IMG/VR virus record: IMGVR_UViG_3300027741_000056
Location: 1 to 64,000 of that record
Source of the DNA: a virus
Length of the DNA: 64,000 nucleotides
Strand: one strand, 5' to 3'
Below, piece after piece: positions 29,879 through 39,046 of the stretch (positions within the stretch are counted from its first letter, which is position 1; every line of letters begins with the position of its first letter). A model generated the notes under the pieces. The model was not told the DNA's origin, did no database searches, and worked only from the letters and a program-made list of their open reading frames with translations. The translations under genes and the position numbers were made by a program.

Positions 29879-31906
29879 ATGTATGTTCGTAAGAGTCAGT
29901 TAGAGATTCCTGGCATTGGTGATGTGTTTCATGAGACTGCTAAGCGTAAATTACCTAACTATGCTTGGTGGAAGCACATGAATGGTAAAACTTCTAAAGT
30001 GCAAGTTATTGGTCCGCATCCAACGCTTAAAGACCATTTTCATGTTATTGATCATCAAGATGTTAAGCGTGCTTTACATCGTGACCAAATTTCGTTTATT
30101 AAGTCAAAACCTATTTCAAAGTCGTTGGAGTATAGTGTAGTTATGAATTCTGTAAATAAAAAATATGACGGTCGTGACTTGTCGCATTTGTCCACCAAAG
30201 ACAGAATCAAAAATAACCCTCAATATATAGCACCTATTGCTGGCGGAGCTGCTCTTACCGGTATGTCGATACGAAATTATCATAAAGCCAATGTTGCTTT
30301 TTTAGACAGCCACAACAAAATGTTGGATTATGGAGGGCATGCTTTATCAGAACACCTTGATCCAAATAATAAAATTACAGCTTCTGCTTTTAAAGATCAA
30401 GAAATTGCTGCGTGGGAGCACGGGAAAAAATTAGTAAAAAGAGGCAATAAATATCTTGCTGGTTCTGCTGCGCTGATGACTGCTGGTATGGCAAATAATG
30501 TTAGAGTTGCAAACAAACGACATAAACTTTATGAGCAAAAGAATGGACATCCACCAGAAATCAAAAAATCTATGAATCAATCCCGTTTTGGCGGCGCTAG
30601 TGCTGTTGCTAAGGGTCACGCAGGGGATAAGTATGACAAAGAGCTTGCTGAAAATCGTGCAAAGATTAGCACTACTCACACTATTAATCGCAATGCTTTT
30701 CGCCAGGGCGTTAAAGGTGGGTTGATTGTAGGGGTTCCTACTACTGCCGCTGCTACTTATGGTGCAGTTAAGGGCAAGCAGAAACTTTCTGAAATTAAGA
30801 AAGCATCTATGGGCGCCGCAAGGGTGTTTGAGGGCGCAGCTAATGATATTCGTCGTGCTGTCCCTGTCGGTCATGGTACTGGTGGTATGGGCGACCCTGA
30901 GGTGCGTCGTAGTATTCGCGAGCATGCTGCGCGTGAGATGCAACGCGGTTTGTCTAGAGGTAAAGAAGTTGCTGTTCGTGCTAAAAGTGAATTGGCTGAT
31001 ACACGTCCTCCTGCGTCTAAGAGGGGCACAGACATTGCTTTGAGGGGTAAGAATAGTCTTGTTAGTTTGCGTCAGAGTGTAAAGCCTAAGCCTGTTAAGG
31101 CTAGCCAAGAACTTTTGCCTATTAAGCAAGGTACTTCGGCACCTAAGGTTGAAGAGCCACTTCGTTCAGAAAAGGCTAGTCCTAAGCATTCATTTGTTGT
31201 TCCGCCTAAGCCTGCCGCAACTGGCGCTGCTCCACACGCTGCACCTCCTGCTGGCCCGCATCGTTTTGATGAAGGCGTTAAGACTAAGAGTTATGTTCCT
31301 CATGCTTTGGCTGCTGCTGGCGTGGGTACTACGGCTGGTGTGGCTATTACTGATCCTCAAAAGCGCAAGAATTGGGCTAGTGGGGCTAAGAGCCAGATTC
31401 ATGAGTTGACTAAGGCTGAGAACTATGATGCTTCTGGCAATCCTCGTCAGAGTCCAACTATTTCTGGTAATACTGCGTTGGGTCTTGCAGGTGTTGGTAC
31501 TGCTGCTTTGGGCGCTCGTACTTTGGGTCGCGCAGGTAATTTGCCTCATACTGCGGCGCGTAATGCTAATCTTCAGACTAACAATTTGCTGCAGCAACAA
31601 GGTTTGAATGCTAATAAGGAGGCTGCTCGTCAGGCTGCTGAGGCTAAGGCAGCTAAGGCTAAAACTCCTTGGGGCAAGTCGCGTGCCAATAAGCAAGTAG
31701 ATCGTGCTATTTATCATGAGTCTCGCCAGAATGAGCGTTTGATTGCTCAAGAGGGGAAGACTACTGCTGCGCATGATTTGGCGCATGCTGTTAAGCCACG
31801 TATGAAGATGATGCGTAATGGTGGTTTGGCTATGGTTGCTGGCGGCACTGCTTTGGCTGCGGGTGCTTTACATAATGCTGGTAAGAATCGTGAGGTTCCT
31901 CAGTAA
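29879..31906 (+). CDS. Large basic glycine-zipper protein (head module)
   Basis: 675 residues from ATG 29879. N-terminal ~75 residues form an ordered domain (MYVRKSQLEIPGIGDVFHET; H-rich segment DHFHVIDHQDVKRAL). The rest alternates basic stretches with at least five small-residue hydrophobic segments, e.g. PIAGGAALTGMS, YLAGSAALMTAGMA, GGLIVGVPTTAAATYG, ALAAAGVGTTAGVAI, GLAGVGTAALGA, MVAGGTALAAGA. One Pro/Ala-rich linker. Similar proteins recur in this module. Likely virion-internal and membrane-interacting, for example DNA ejection; inference. Confidence 0.6.
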   Translation: MYVRKSQLEIPGIGDVFHETAKRKLPNYAWWKHMNGKTSKVQVIGPHPTLKDHFHVIDHQDVKRALHRDQISFIKSKPISKSLEYSVVMNSVNKKYDGRDLSHLSTKDRIKNNPQYIAPIAGGAALTGMSIRNYHKANVAFLDSHNKMLDYGGHALSEHLDPNNKITASAFKDQEIAAWEHGKKLVKRGNKYLAGSAALMTAGMANNVRVANKRHKLYEQKNGHPPEIKKSMNQSRFGGASAVAKGHAGDKYDKELAENRAKISTTHTINRNAFRQGVKGGLIVGVPTTAAATYGAVKGKQKLSEIKKASMGAARVFEGAANDIRRAVPVGHGTGGMGDPEVRRSIREHAAREMQRGLSRGKEVAVRAKSELADTRPPASKRGTDIALRGKNSLVSLRQSVKPKPVKASQELLPIKQGTSAPKVEEPLRSEKASPKHSFVVPPKPAATGAAPHAAPPAGPHRFDEGVKTKSYVPHALAAAGVGTTAGVAITDPQKRKNWASGAKSQIHELTKAENYDASGNPRQSPTISGNTALGLAGVGTAALGARTLGRAGNLPHTAARNANLQTNNLLQQQGLNANKEAARQAAEAKAAKAKTPWGKSRANKQVDRAIYHESRQNERLIAQEGKTTAAHDLAHAVKPRMKMMRNGGLAMVAGGTALAAGALHNAGKNREVPQ

Positions 31907-32559
31907 TGACTATTTCGCAGTCTCGTTTTGGTAGCCAAGCGGAGGTTGGTCGTTCGCCTAATCGTAAGAATGCCAAGGATCAGCATCATTGGGGTGCTGC
32001 TGTTGGTTTAGGTGTTGCTGGTACTGGTTATGGTGCCACTCGCGCTGCGAGTGTATTGAGTAATAGTGCTGGCGCTTCTAAAGCTAAGGCTAATCAGTCT
32101 CGTGCTGGTATTCGTATTAGTCAGGGCGACGCTAATCTTGCTAGGAATCTTCAAGCAGTTGAGCAGGCTAAGTTGGCTAAGTTACGTGGTCGCAATAAAG
32201 GCCAAGCGATGTGGATTGTTGATGGTCAGGGTCGTAGGGTTAATGTTCCGGCTACTGCAGATAGTGCTTTTATGCATGGTGTTATTAATGATGTGGTTCG
32301 GGAAAGCAATAAGCATGCGCAGACTGCTAGCAGGCATGATTTGGCAACTAAAAAGTCTCGTGATGAGGCGCGTGCTCATGCTCAAAATTATGCTCGTATG
32401 AATCGTTACAGTAAGTTGGCTTCTCGTGGCGGAAAGATTGCTATTGGTACTGGCTTGCTGGGCGCGGCTGGTGCTTTGGCTCAAACTGAACATGCTCGTG
32501 GTACAGTTGGCTACAAGCGACCTACACGCGCACAATTAAGGGGACGTAATGTCAGATGA
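31906..32559 (+). CDS. Basic glycine-zipper protein
   Basis: 217 residues, rich in Ala, Arg and Lys, with zipper segments WGAAVGLGVAGTGYGATRA (~25-43) and GKIAIGTGLLGAAGALA (~183-199). Overlaps the previous stop by 1 bp and the portal start by 11 bp. Same style as 29879-31906 and 34374-35561. No enzymatic motif. Confidence 0.6.
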   Translation: MTISQSRFGSQAEVGRSPNRKNAKDQHHWGAAVGLGVAGTGYGATRAASVLSNSAGASKAKANQSRAGIRISQGDANLARNLQAVEQAKLAKLRGRNKGQAMWIVDGQGRRVNVPATADSAFMHGVINDVVRESNKHAQTASRHDLATKKSRDEARAHAQNYARMNRYSKLASRGGKIAIGTGLLGAAGALAQTEHARGTVGYKRPTRAQLRGRNVR

Positions 32560-34120
32560 TGTACGTTTGGCGGCTAGACAAACTGATGGCTTAAATGCCA
32601 CGCCTGCTGATATTCAGGCTTTAGAAGAATTAAAGAATGCTTCGCCGTTTCTGGAACTGGGTACTACTGGTCTTAAGCGTGCTGGTGGCTATATTGATGA
32701 ACAGTTTCTTCCGCAGTTGCGTGGGCGTAAGGCTGTTCAAGTCTTTAAGGAAATGGCTGAGAATGACCCTTTGGTTGGGTCTTTGTGGTTCACTATAGAT
32801 CGTTTGATTCGTAATGTTGAATGGCGTGTTGAGCCTGCCAGTAAGTCTAAAGAAGATACTGATAATGCAAAGCTTGTTGAAACTTGTATGGATGACATGT
32901 CTCATACTTGGGATGATTTTATTTCTGAGGTTTTGTCTTGTGTGATTTATGGCTGGTCTTGGCATGAGATTGTGTACAAGCGTCGTGTTGGTCCGTGGGA
33001 GCGCGATTCTTCTAAGCGCTCTAAGTACACTGATGGTTTGATTGGCTGGCGTAAGATGCCAATTCGCGCACAGGAAACTTTGTTGCGTTGGGCGTTTGAT
33101 GATACTGGTGATGTTTCTGCGATGATTCAGTTGGCTCCTCCTCGTTATGAAACTAAGGTTTTGCCTATTGAGCGTTCGTTACTGTTTCGTTATCGTCATC
33201 AAAAAGGTAATCCTGAGGGTATGTCTATGCTTCGTCAGGCTTATCGTCCTTGGTACATGAAGAAGCGCCTTGAAGAATATGAGGCTGTTGGTATTGAGCG
33301 TGACCTTGCTGGTTTGCCTGTTGTTAAGGTGCCGGCAGAGTTTTTGCGGGCTAAGCCTGGCTCTCAGCAGGCTCAAACTGTTGAGGCGTTTAAGCGTATG
33401 GTTAAGTCTGTGCGTCGTGATGAGCAAGAGGGCATTGTGTTTCCTATGGCTTATGATCAGGACACTAAGCAACCTTTGTATTCGTTTGAACTTATGGGCG
33501 GTGGCGGTGCTCGTGCTTTCAATACTGATGCAATTATTCAGCGTTATGAGCAGCGAATTTTGATGTCTGTTTTGGCTGATTTTATTATGGTTGGTCATGA
33601 GGGTGGTGGCTCTTACAGTTTGCATACTGATAAGACTGGTATTTTTCGTACTTCGCTTAACTCTATTGCTGGTTCTATTGCAGATACTTTGAACCGTTAT
33701 GCTATTCCTCGGTTGTTTTCTGTTAATGGTATGAAGCCTGCTGAGTTGCCTAAGATTGTGCCTGGTGATGTTGATAGTCCAGATATTGCGCAGTTGGCTC
33801 AGTTTATGTCCGCTATGTCTAGCACTGGTGTCACATGGTTCCCAGACCCAACTATGGAGAACTTTATTCGAGATGCTGCTCGTTTGCCTAAACTTAATGA
33901 AGAGGATGAAGATCGTCGTCGTCAAATGCAGATGCGTACGGAGGCTACGCAATACGCACAAGCTAACATTGCGTATGTTCAGGCTAAGCAACAGTTGGCT
34001 CAAACTTTGATGGGTCAGCAACAACAGCAAGCGCAGCCTGGTCAGCCTGGTCAACAGGATAGTCAACAGAATGCTAGTCAACAAGAAAGTCAACAACAAA
34101 ATCCTCAGCAGGGGCAGTAA
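32549..34120 (+). CDS. Portal protein
   Basis: 523 residues. DUF935/gp6-like portal features: DPLVGSLWFTIDRLIRNVEW (~73-92), SCVIYGWSWHEIVYK, then PIRAQETLLRWAF, LFRYRHQKGNPEG and a conserved C-terminal helix region; the last ~50 residues are a Gln-rich tail. Twelve copies would form the DNA channel at the unique vertex, docking the terminase and connector. Position after terminase is as expected. Confidence 0.85.
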   Translation: MSDDVRLAARQTDGLNATPADIQALEELKNASPFLELGTTGLKRAGGYIDEQFLPQLRGRKAVQVFKEMAENDPLVGSLWFTIDRLIRNVEWRVEPASKSKEDTDNAKLVETCMDDMSHTWDDFISEVLSCVIYGWSWHEIVYKRRVGPWERDSSKRSKYTDGLIGWRKMPIRAQETLLRWAFDDTGDVSAMIQLAPPRYETKVLPIERSLLFRYRHQKGNPEGMSMLRQAYRPWYMKKRLEEYEAVGIERDLAGLPVVKVPAEFLRAKPGSQQAQTVEAFKRMVKSVRRDEQEGIVFPMAYDQDTKQPLYSFELMGGGGARAFNTDAIIQRYEQRILMSVLADFIMVGHEGGGSYSLHTDKTGIFRTSLNSIAGSIADTLNRYAIPRLFSVNGMKPAELPKIVPGDVDSPDIAQLAQFMSAMSSTGVTWFPDPTMENFIRDAARLPKLNEEDEDRRRQMQMRTEATQYAQANIAYVQAKQQLAQTLMGQQQQQAQPGQPGQQDSQQNASQQESQQQNPQQGQ

Positions 34121-34374
34121 TGAATTTGGTTCTTGAACATAGGGCGCAAATGACTATTGCGGGTGCTTGTGCGCACATTGCGCAGGAGAATAATGCTGAT
34201 GCTGCAAAACTTGTTAATTTGTTTGTGTCTGATGTTATGGAAGAGAATGGCGTTAAGTTTGATGAGGCTTTAGAGATGCTGGCTCGTGCTGGCATTGCTG
34301 TTTCTATGATGGCTGCTGAACCTAATGTTGAGGAAACTTTTAGGCGTATTACTTTGGCGCTAAGTGGGTTGTGA
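34120..34374 (+). CDS. Small helical head-module protein
   Basis: 84 residues, all-helical (AQENNADAAKLVNLFVSD; ALEMLARAGIAVSMM). Overlaps the portal stop by 1 bp. Possibly a portal- or scaffold-associated factor. No family recognised. Confidence 0.6.
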   Translation: MNLVLEHRAQMTIAGACAHIAQENNADAAKLVNLFVSDVMEENGVKFDEALEMLARAGIAVSMMAAEPNVEETFRRITLALSGL

Positions 34375-35561
34375 TGAAGAAAGAGTCAAAGAATAGATTA
34401 CATGGCGTTGAGGCTGCTGCTGTTGGTGGCAGTCTTACTGGCGTGGGCGCTAACATCAATTACCGCGCTGAGCGTACTTTGAGGGAGTCTGGCAAGAAGG
34501 GTTTGTGGGATGCTACTAAGGCCCGTGAGTTAGGTTCTCATCATGCCAAGTTTGTTGGTTCAAAGTTTGGTGCTCGTGGTTTGCAGGTCACAGGTATTCC
34601 TTTGGCTTTGGTTGGCGCTAAGCATGCTGTCACTGGTGAGGATACTCGTCGTTTGGACATTCACCATGATGTGGTTAAGCCTGTTGCTCGTAATGCTGTT
34701 ATGGCTGACCAGTTGAAGCGTGGGGAAAAGACTTTGAGTAAGAGTGATGCGCCGGAGTATGAAGACAAGATTCTTAATTCTAAGCGTCGCGCTAAGAACT
34801 TTTCTCGTGTTGCTGGCACTTTGGGTCTTGCTGCTTTGGGTACTCGTGCACCTGAGATTGCTAATTATGCTGTTAAGAAAACTCCTAAGTTGGCGGCTAA
34901 TAAGCATATTTCTACTTTGATTTCACATGAGCCTAAAGCGACTAAAGCTTCTAACGCATTGGGTATTGGCTCTATTGGTGTTGGTTCTTTGGGTGCTTTT
35001 AATAATGCTCATATGCAAAACTTAGAAGTTAAGCAGGGTAAGCAGCGTAGGGCTTCGTCTTCTATTATTAAGCGCGATGACAAGTTTTTGGCTACTCATC
35101 GTGATCGTATTAGTCCAAAGGCTGAAGAGGGCTATAAGTATTTAAAACACGGCGCTAATAGTCGCACGTTTGATGCCGCTGCTGCTGGAGCGTTAGGTAC
35201 TGGCGCTATTGCTTATTCTGTCAGGGATTTGCGTCATAAGAATAAGGCTGGTGCGGCGCTAGGTACTCTTGCTGGTGCTATTACTCTTAAAGAAGCGCAT
35301 GATAATGCTCGGGCTGCTAGGGCTTGGAATGCTAAGGCTAATAAGATTAAGGCTAAGGCTTATGAGCGCGAGGCTGTTGGTGAGTGGGGTAAGGGCCGTC
35401 ATGTTGCTGTTGCTAAGTCTTTGTGGGATGTTGAAAAGGCATCTTTGGCTTTGGTGCCTAGCGTTCCTAAGGGTTTGATGCGTAAGCCTGCTATTAGAGC
35501 AGGTCATTTGATGAGAACGCGTAGTGGTAAGGTTGTTTCTGTTAATGGGTCGATTGGTTAA
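34374..35561 (+). CDS. Basic glycine-zipper protein
   Basis: 395 residues. Alternates Lys/Arg-rich helices with zipper segments: AAAVGGSLTGVGA (~13-25), VAGTLGLAALGT (~144-155), ALGIGSIGVGSLGAF (~193-207), AAAAGALGTGAIAYS (~268-282), AGAALGTLAGAI (~292-303). A GTG at 34371 is an alternative start. Composition and layout match the other proteins of this set; a role inside the head or in membrane passage of DNA is inference. Confidence 0.6.
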   Translation: MKKESKNRLHGVEAAAVGGSLTGVGANINYRAERTLRESGKKGLWDATKARELGSHHAKFVGSKFGARGLQVTGIPLALVGAKHAVTGEDTRRLDIHHDVVKPVARNAVMADQLKRGEKTLSKSDAPEYEDKILNSKRRAKNFSRVAGTLGLAALGTRAPEIANYAVKKTPKLAANKHISTLISHEPKATKASNALGIGSIGVGSLGAFNNAHMQNLEVKQGKQRRASSSIIKRDDKFLATHRDRISPKAEEGYKYLKHGANSRTFDAAAAGALGTGAIAYSVRDLRHKNKAGAALGTLAGAITLKEAHDNARAARAWNAKANKIKAKAYEREAVGEWGKGRHVAVAKSLWDVEKASLALVPSVPKGLMRKPAIRAGHLMRTRSGKVVSVNGSIG

Positions 35562-35572
35562 GGGGTTTTGTT

Positions 35573-38500
35573 GTGTCGTTGCTTGATGCGGTTCGTAAGG
35601 CTGTAGAGGAAGACCCTATTGGCGGTTCGATTCTTATTGATGAAATCGTTTATTCGGTTTTGGCTGATGAGGCTGAGCAGGTTCGCCCTGCGGTTGAAAA
35701 GATGCTGTCTGTGTTTATGGCAGAGCGTGTTGGTGTTGCTAAGCGTGCGTTAGGTCGTGCATATGTTGAGACTATGGCTAATGGTGAGTATCCTGACCCT
35801 GAAGTTCAAAAGAATGCTGAATGGATTGCGGGCATCGAGCGTTTTATTGCTTCAGATATTTCTAAAGCTGATGATCGTACTTTTGATGAGCGTCTTCATC
35901 CTCGTGGCAGTGGTGGCCGCTTTAGTGTCAAAGCACCTCCTGCGGCTGAGGTAAAAGCAGGCGCATACGTTGGTTATGCCGCTGCGCAGCATAAGTCTAA
36001 GCATAGTGCGTCTACTCAAACGCACGTTATGCATGATGGTAAGAAAAACGTTTATGCTGAAGGTATTCATCCGGATACGCAAGAACTTGTTGACCAGCAT
36101 CAGTATCAGTGGGATGCAGCTAATCAGCAGGCTAATAGCATTATGGAAAGTTTTGGTCGTGATGCGGGAAAGATTAACCTTCGTATTACTGTTCAAAATA
36201 AGCATAATGACAAGTTGCGTGACATTGTTGTTCCTGGCTCTGAGGCTAAGGGTGGTCTACCGTCTGATAGCGCTTGGTCTATTAATGATGATTACAAGTC
36301 TATGAGTGTTGATGCGGCTAATTTGGATAACCCTACTGACCAAATTCTTATTGATAATAAGGTTAATGCTTATAATGTGATGGGTAATGCAGGCGGTCCA
36401 GCTTTGGCTGAATTGGGCACTATTGATTCTTCTCGTTACACAAAACTTGGTCAGACTATGGATCGCGGTTACATGCGTTCTCAAGACAAGTCTAAGATGG
36501 GCACTTTCTTTGACCGGTTGCATGCAGGTGGTGGCATTCTTCGTGAAACTCCTGGTATGGAAAAGTATGGGCGTTTTGCGCAGTTTGTTGGTCAGACTGG
36601 TCCTGAGGCTGAAAAGTATTTGGGGCCTTATGCTCAGCAGGCTGCGTATCGTTACCGCGGTACTGAGAAAGAACCTGATTTAGATTTGGTTAGTCAGTTT
36701 AATAGTGTCACTATGAATGCTGTTAATGCTGTGGCTACTAACCCTAATAATACTTTGGCTATGAATCATCTTGAAAATGAAGTTTCAGGTCAGGGTGAAA
36801 AAGACGTTGTTGCTACGTCGGCTGTTTATGAAATGAATCATTTGAAGCGCACTCGTGGTGGCGAGTATACGCCAGATGAGTTGGCACTAAATGTTCGTGC
36901 TGATGTGGCGGCTCGTCATTTGTTGAATACGTTACCGTCGGACCCTTTTGTTGCTGATTTGTCTCGCGCAGCGGGTAATGTGTTGCCGTCGCAGGGTGTC
37001 ATTATTGATGCTGATGGCGATGTTGTTAGTCAGTCTGTTGGTTTTTCTGATGACCATTATTTGCCTTTTGATTTGAAGAATCTTAAGTCTTTGCGTGGCG
37101 GCCAGTATGTGCGTACTCGTCAGCAGGGTGGTTTGACTGCGGAGGATGTTTATGCGTCTATTCGTACGGGTGCGCGTATGGCTACTGTTGTTTCCAGCAG
37201 TGGTGTGTTTTCTTTAGAGTTTGACCCTAATTTCCGTGGCGCTCGCGCTAACTCTGATAAGGCTCGACAGATGGTTGACCGCTATGTCAGTATTCTTGAT
37301 GCGGTTCAAAACTCTAATTTGTACACTCAAGATATTGATCAGCGTGAAAAAGAACGTCTTCGCGGTATGGCTAACTCTATGGGCTCTACGCCAAAAGAAC
37401 GCAAAGATTTGTTTGAGCATTATGTTGACCAAGCTCGTACTGCTGGTGCGACGCTTAATGAGCAAGATTTGCAGATGCTTCATGAGGATGCCATTAAGCA
37501 GGTGGATTCTGAGGGCTTTAAGTACAAGAATGAGCGTTACAATCGTCGTGTTAATGAAGTGTTTGATGAGTTGGCTGAGCAGAAGCGTGCAGCCCGTGTT
37601 TCTCGTCTTAATCTAAATTCAAAAGGTTATGACGCTGCTTTGCAAACTTTGCAACAGCAGTTCCCTTATTTTATTCGTTCTGTTAAGTATCAGCCTTTGA
37701 CTGCTGATAAGAATGGTCAGCGTGGATTCTTGCAGTCGCTTGGTCAGTCTGGTGCTGCGGGAGCGCGTCAAAAGTTGGGCGCTAAGGATCAGGGTTATGT
37801 TAATGCTGGTGCCGGTGATTTACGGCCTAATGTTGGTTACAAAGAGCCTAAGGAAGAAAAGACTGAGGCTGGTGCAGCGCCTAAGGAAGAAAAAGTTAGT
37901 GCAACACCTTCTGCTGGTGCAACACCTGAGACTAAAGCTAAGCCTGTTCCTAAGGCTAAGTTTTTGGGTGATTTGGAAGCATTTACTGCTGTCGCGGATA
38001 AAGAAGCATCTAAAGATGTTGAAGAGTTGGCGTCTATGTTCCGCAGTCATGACCCAACAATTCAAGGTATCCCAGGCACTACAGAGTGGTCTGTAGCAAA
38101 GGGTGCTTTTGAAACTACTGGTGATAAACGTTTGGCTGCTAAGTATCTTTTGGCTGCTTCAAATAATGGAGAGCACGATGCTTTAGTTAAGGCTTACAAA
38201 TCAGACCCTGCTGTTGTAGGCGCGGTTTTGTCTGATGAAAAAGCAGTGAAAGAGGCTTTGGCTGCTTTGTATGGTTCTGCTTGGAAGGGCGAATCTGAAG
38301 CCAGTTTTGGTATGTCGCTTGAGGATTTGCAAAACAATGTGCATTATGTGGCAGATAAAATTAACGATTCTGCTTCGTTAAAGTCTCCTTACGCACCTGC
38401 GGCTCATGGTCCTGCTGGTCTATTTTATTCAGGCGATAAGCCTCAGGAGATGGCTGAGTTGGCGTCTGTTAATGACAAGGCTGGTCTTAAAGCGATGATT

Positions 38501-39046
38501 AATGCTAATCCTGCGGTTGCCGAGATTGCGTCAGACCTTGATGGTTTGGATAACACTCAAATGAGTAAATTGGTCGCTGAGCGCGTTGCTGTGCTTAAAA
38601 AAGCTAAGGATGCTCGTATTGGTGAGTTGTTTAGTTCTGAGGCCGCTATTGATCCGGATAAGGCTGCTGACAAGGCTTTGTCTAAAGCAGGCATTACTCC
38701 TGATGAATGGAAAGATGCGATGGGGTCTAGCACTAGTTCTCATTTTGGTACATTCCAACAGTTCTTGCCTGAAACTATTGACCAGCGTGCGCAAGCTACA
38801 CAAGCTGCTTGGGGTGCTATCTATACGTCTCAGTTGATGGATAAGTTAGAGGAGTTGAAAGCATCTTCTGCTGAGGCAGGTGGTGTTGAGGCCCCAAAAG
38901 CGGAGCCCCCAGCGGGGGAGTTAGCGAAAAGCCAGCAGGGGTACTCGTCCCGACAGGTGCTCATCGCGAAGAATCATTGGCTGGCCCAAGAGGTGGCAGT
39001 GAGGCGCGAGGCGGGTCTACCACTGGTGCCGATACGGCAAAAGTAG
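35573..39046 (+). CDS. Giant head-module protein (0-frame product)
   Basis: 1157 residues from GTG 35573 (AGGGG upstream). A helical N-terminal domain (1-100) ends in DERLHPRGSGGRF (~105-117), a motif repeated in the 818-residue protein. A long middle domain (~140-720) has no recognised fold; an Ala/Pro/Glu linker (~750-800) precedes a helical C-terminal region (LGDLEAFTAVADKEASKDVE...). Near the end a slippery site and hairpin (38893-38918) would divert ribosomes to an AAA+ ATPase in the -1 frame, so two products are expected. Confidence 0.7.
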   Translation: MSLLDAVRKAVEEDPIGGSILIDEIVYSVLADEAEQVRPAVEKMLSVFMAERVGVAKRALGRAYVETMANGEYPDPEVQKNAEWIAGIERFIASDISKADDRTFDERLHPRGSGGRFSVKAPPAAEVKAGAYVGYAAAQHKSKHSASTQTHVMHDGKKNVYAEGIHPDTQELVDQHQYQWDAANQQANSIMESFGRDAGKINLRITVQNKHNDKLRDIVVPGSEAKGGLPSDSAWSINDDYKSMSVDAANLDNPTDQILIDNKVNAYNVMGNAGGPALAELGTIDSSRYTKLGQTMDRGYMRSQDKSKMGTFFDRLHAGGGILRETPGMEKYGRFAQFVGQTGPEAEKYLGPYAQQAAYRYRGTEKEPDLDLVSQFNSVTMNAVNAVATNPNNTLAMNHLENEVSGQGEKDVVATSAVYEMNHLKRTRGGEYTPDELALNVRADVAARHLLNTLPSDPFVADLSRAAGNVLPSQGVIIDADGDVVSQSVGFSDDHYLPFDLKNLKSLRGGQYVRTRQQGGLTAEDVYASIRTGARMATVVSSSGVFSLEFDPNFRGARANSDKARQMVDRYVSILDAVQNSNLYTQDIDQREKERLRGMANSMGSTPKERKDLFEHYVDQARTAGATLNEQDLQMLHEDAIKQVDSEGFKYKNERYNRRVNEVFDELAEQKRAARVSRLNLNSKGYDAALQTLQQQFPYFIRSVKYQPLTADKNGQRGFLQSLGQSGAAGARQKLGAKDQGYVNAGAGDLRPNVGYKEPKEEKTEAGAAPKEEKVSATPSAGATPETKAKPVPKAKFLGDLEAFTAVADKEASKDVEELASMFRSHDPTIQGIPGTTEWSVAKGAFETTGDKRLAAKYLLAASNNGEHDALVKAYKSDPAVVGAVLSDEKAVKEALAALYGSAWKGESEASFGMSLEDLQNNVHYVADKINDSASLKSPYAPAAHGPAGLFYSGDKPQEMAELASVNDKAGLKAMINANPAVAEIASDLDGLDNTQMSKLVAERVAVLKKAKDARIGELFSSEAAIDPDKAADKALSKAGITPDEWKDAMGSSTSSHFGTFQQFLPETIDQRAQATQAAWGAIYTSQLMDKLEELKASSAEAGGVEAPKAEPPAGELAKSQQGYSSRQVLIAKNHWLAQEVAVRREAGLPLVPIRQK
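38893..38918 (+). promoter_or_regulatory. Programmed -1 frameshift signal (CCCAAAA plus hairpin)
   Basis: The heptamer is read C-CCA-AAA in the 0 frame, the ideal X-XXY-YYZ pattern. Six nt later CCCCC-AGC-GGGGG (38906-38918) forms a GC hairpin. The -1 frame is closed by TGA at 38887-38889, opens immediately after it and leads without a stop into the AAA+ ATPase, so the site is placed exactly where a shift can work. Confidence 0.75.
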
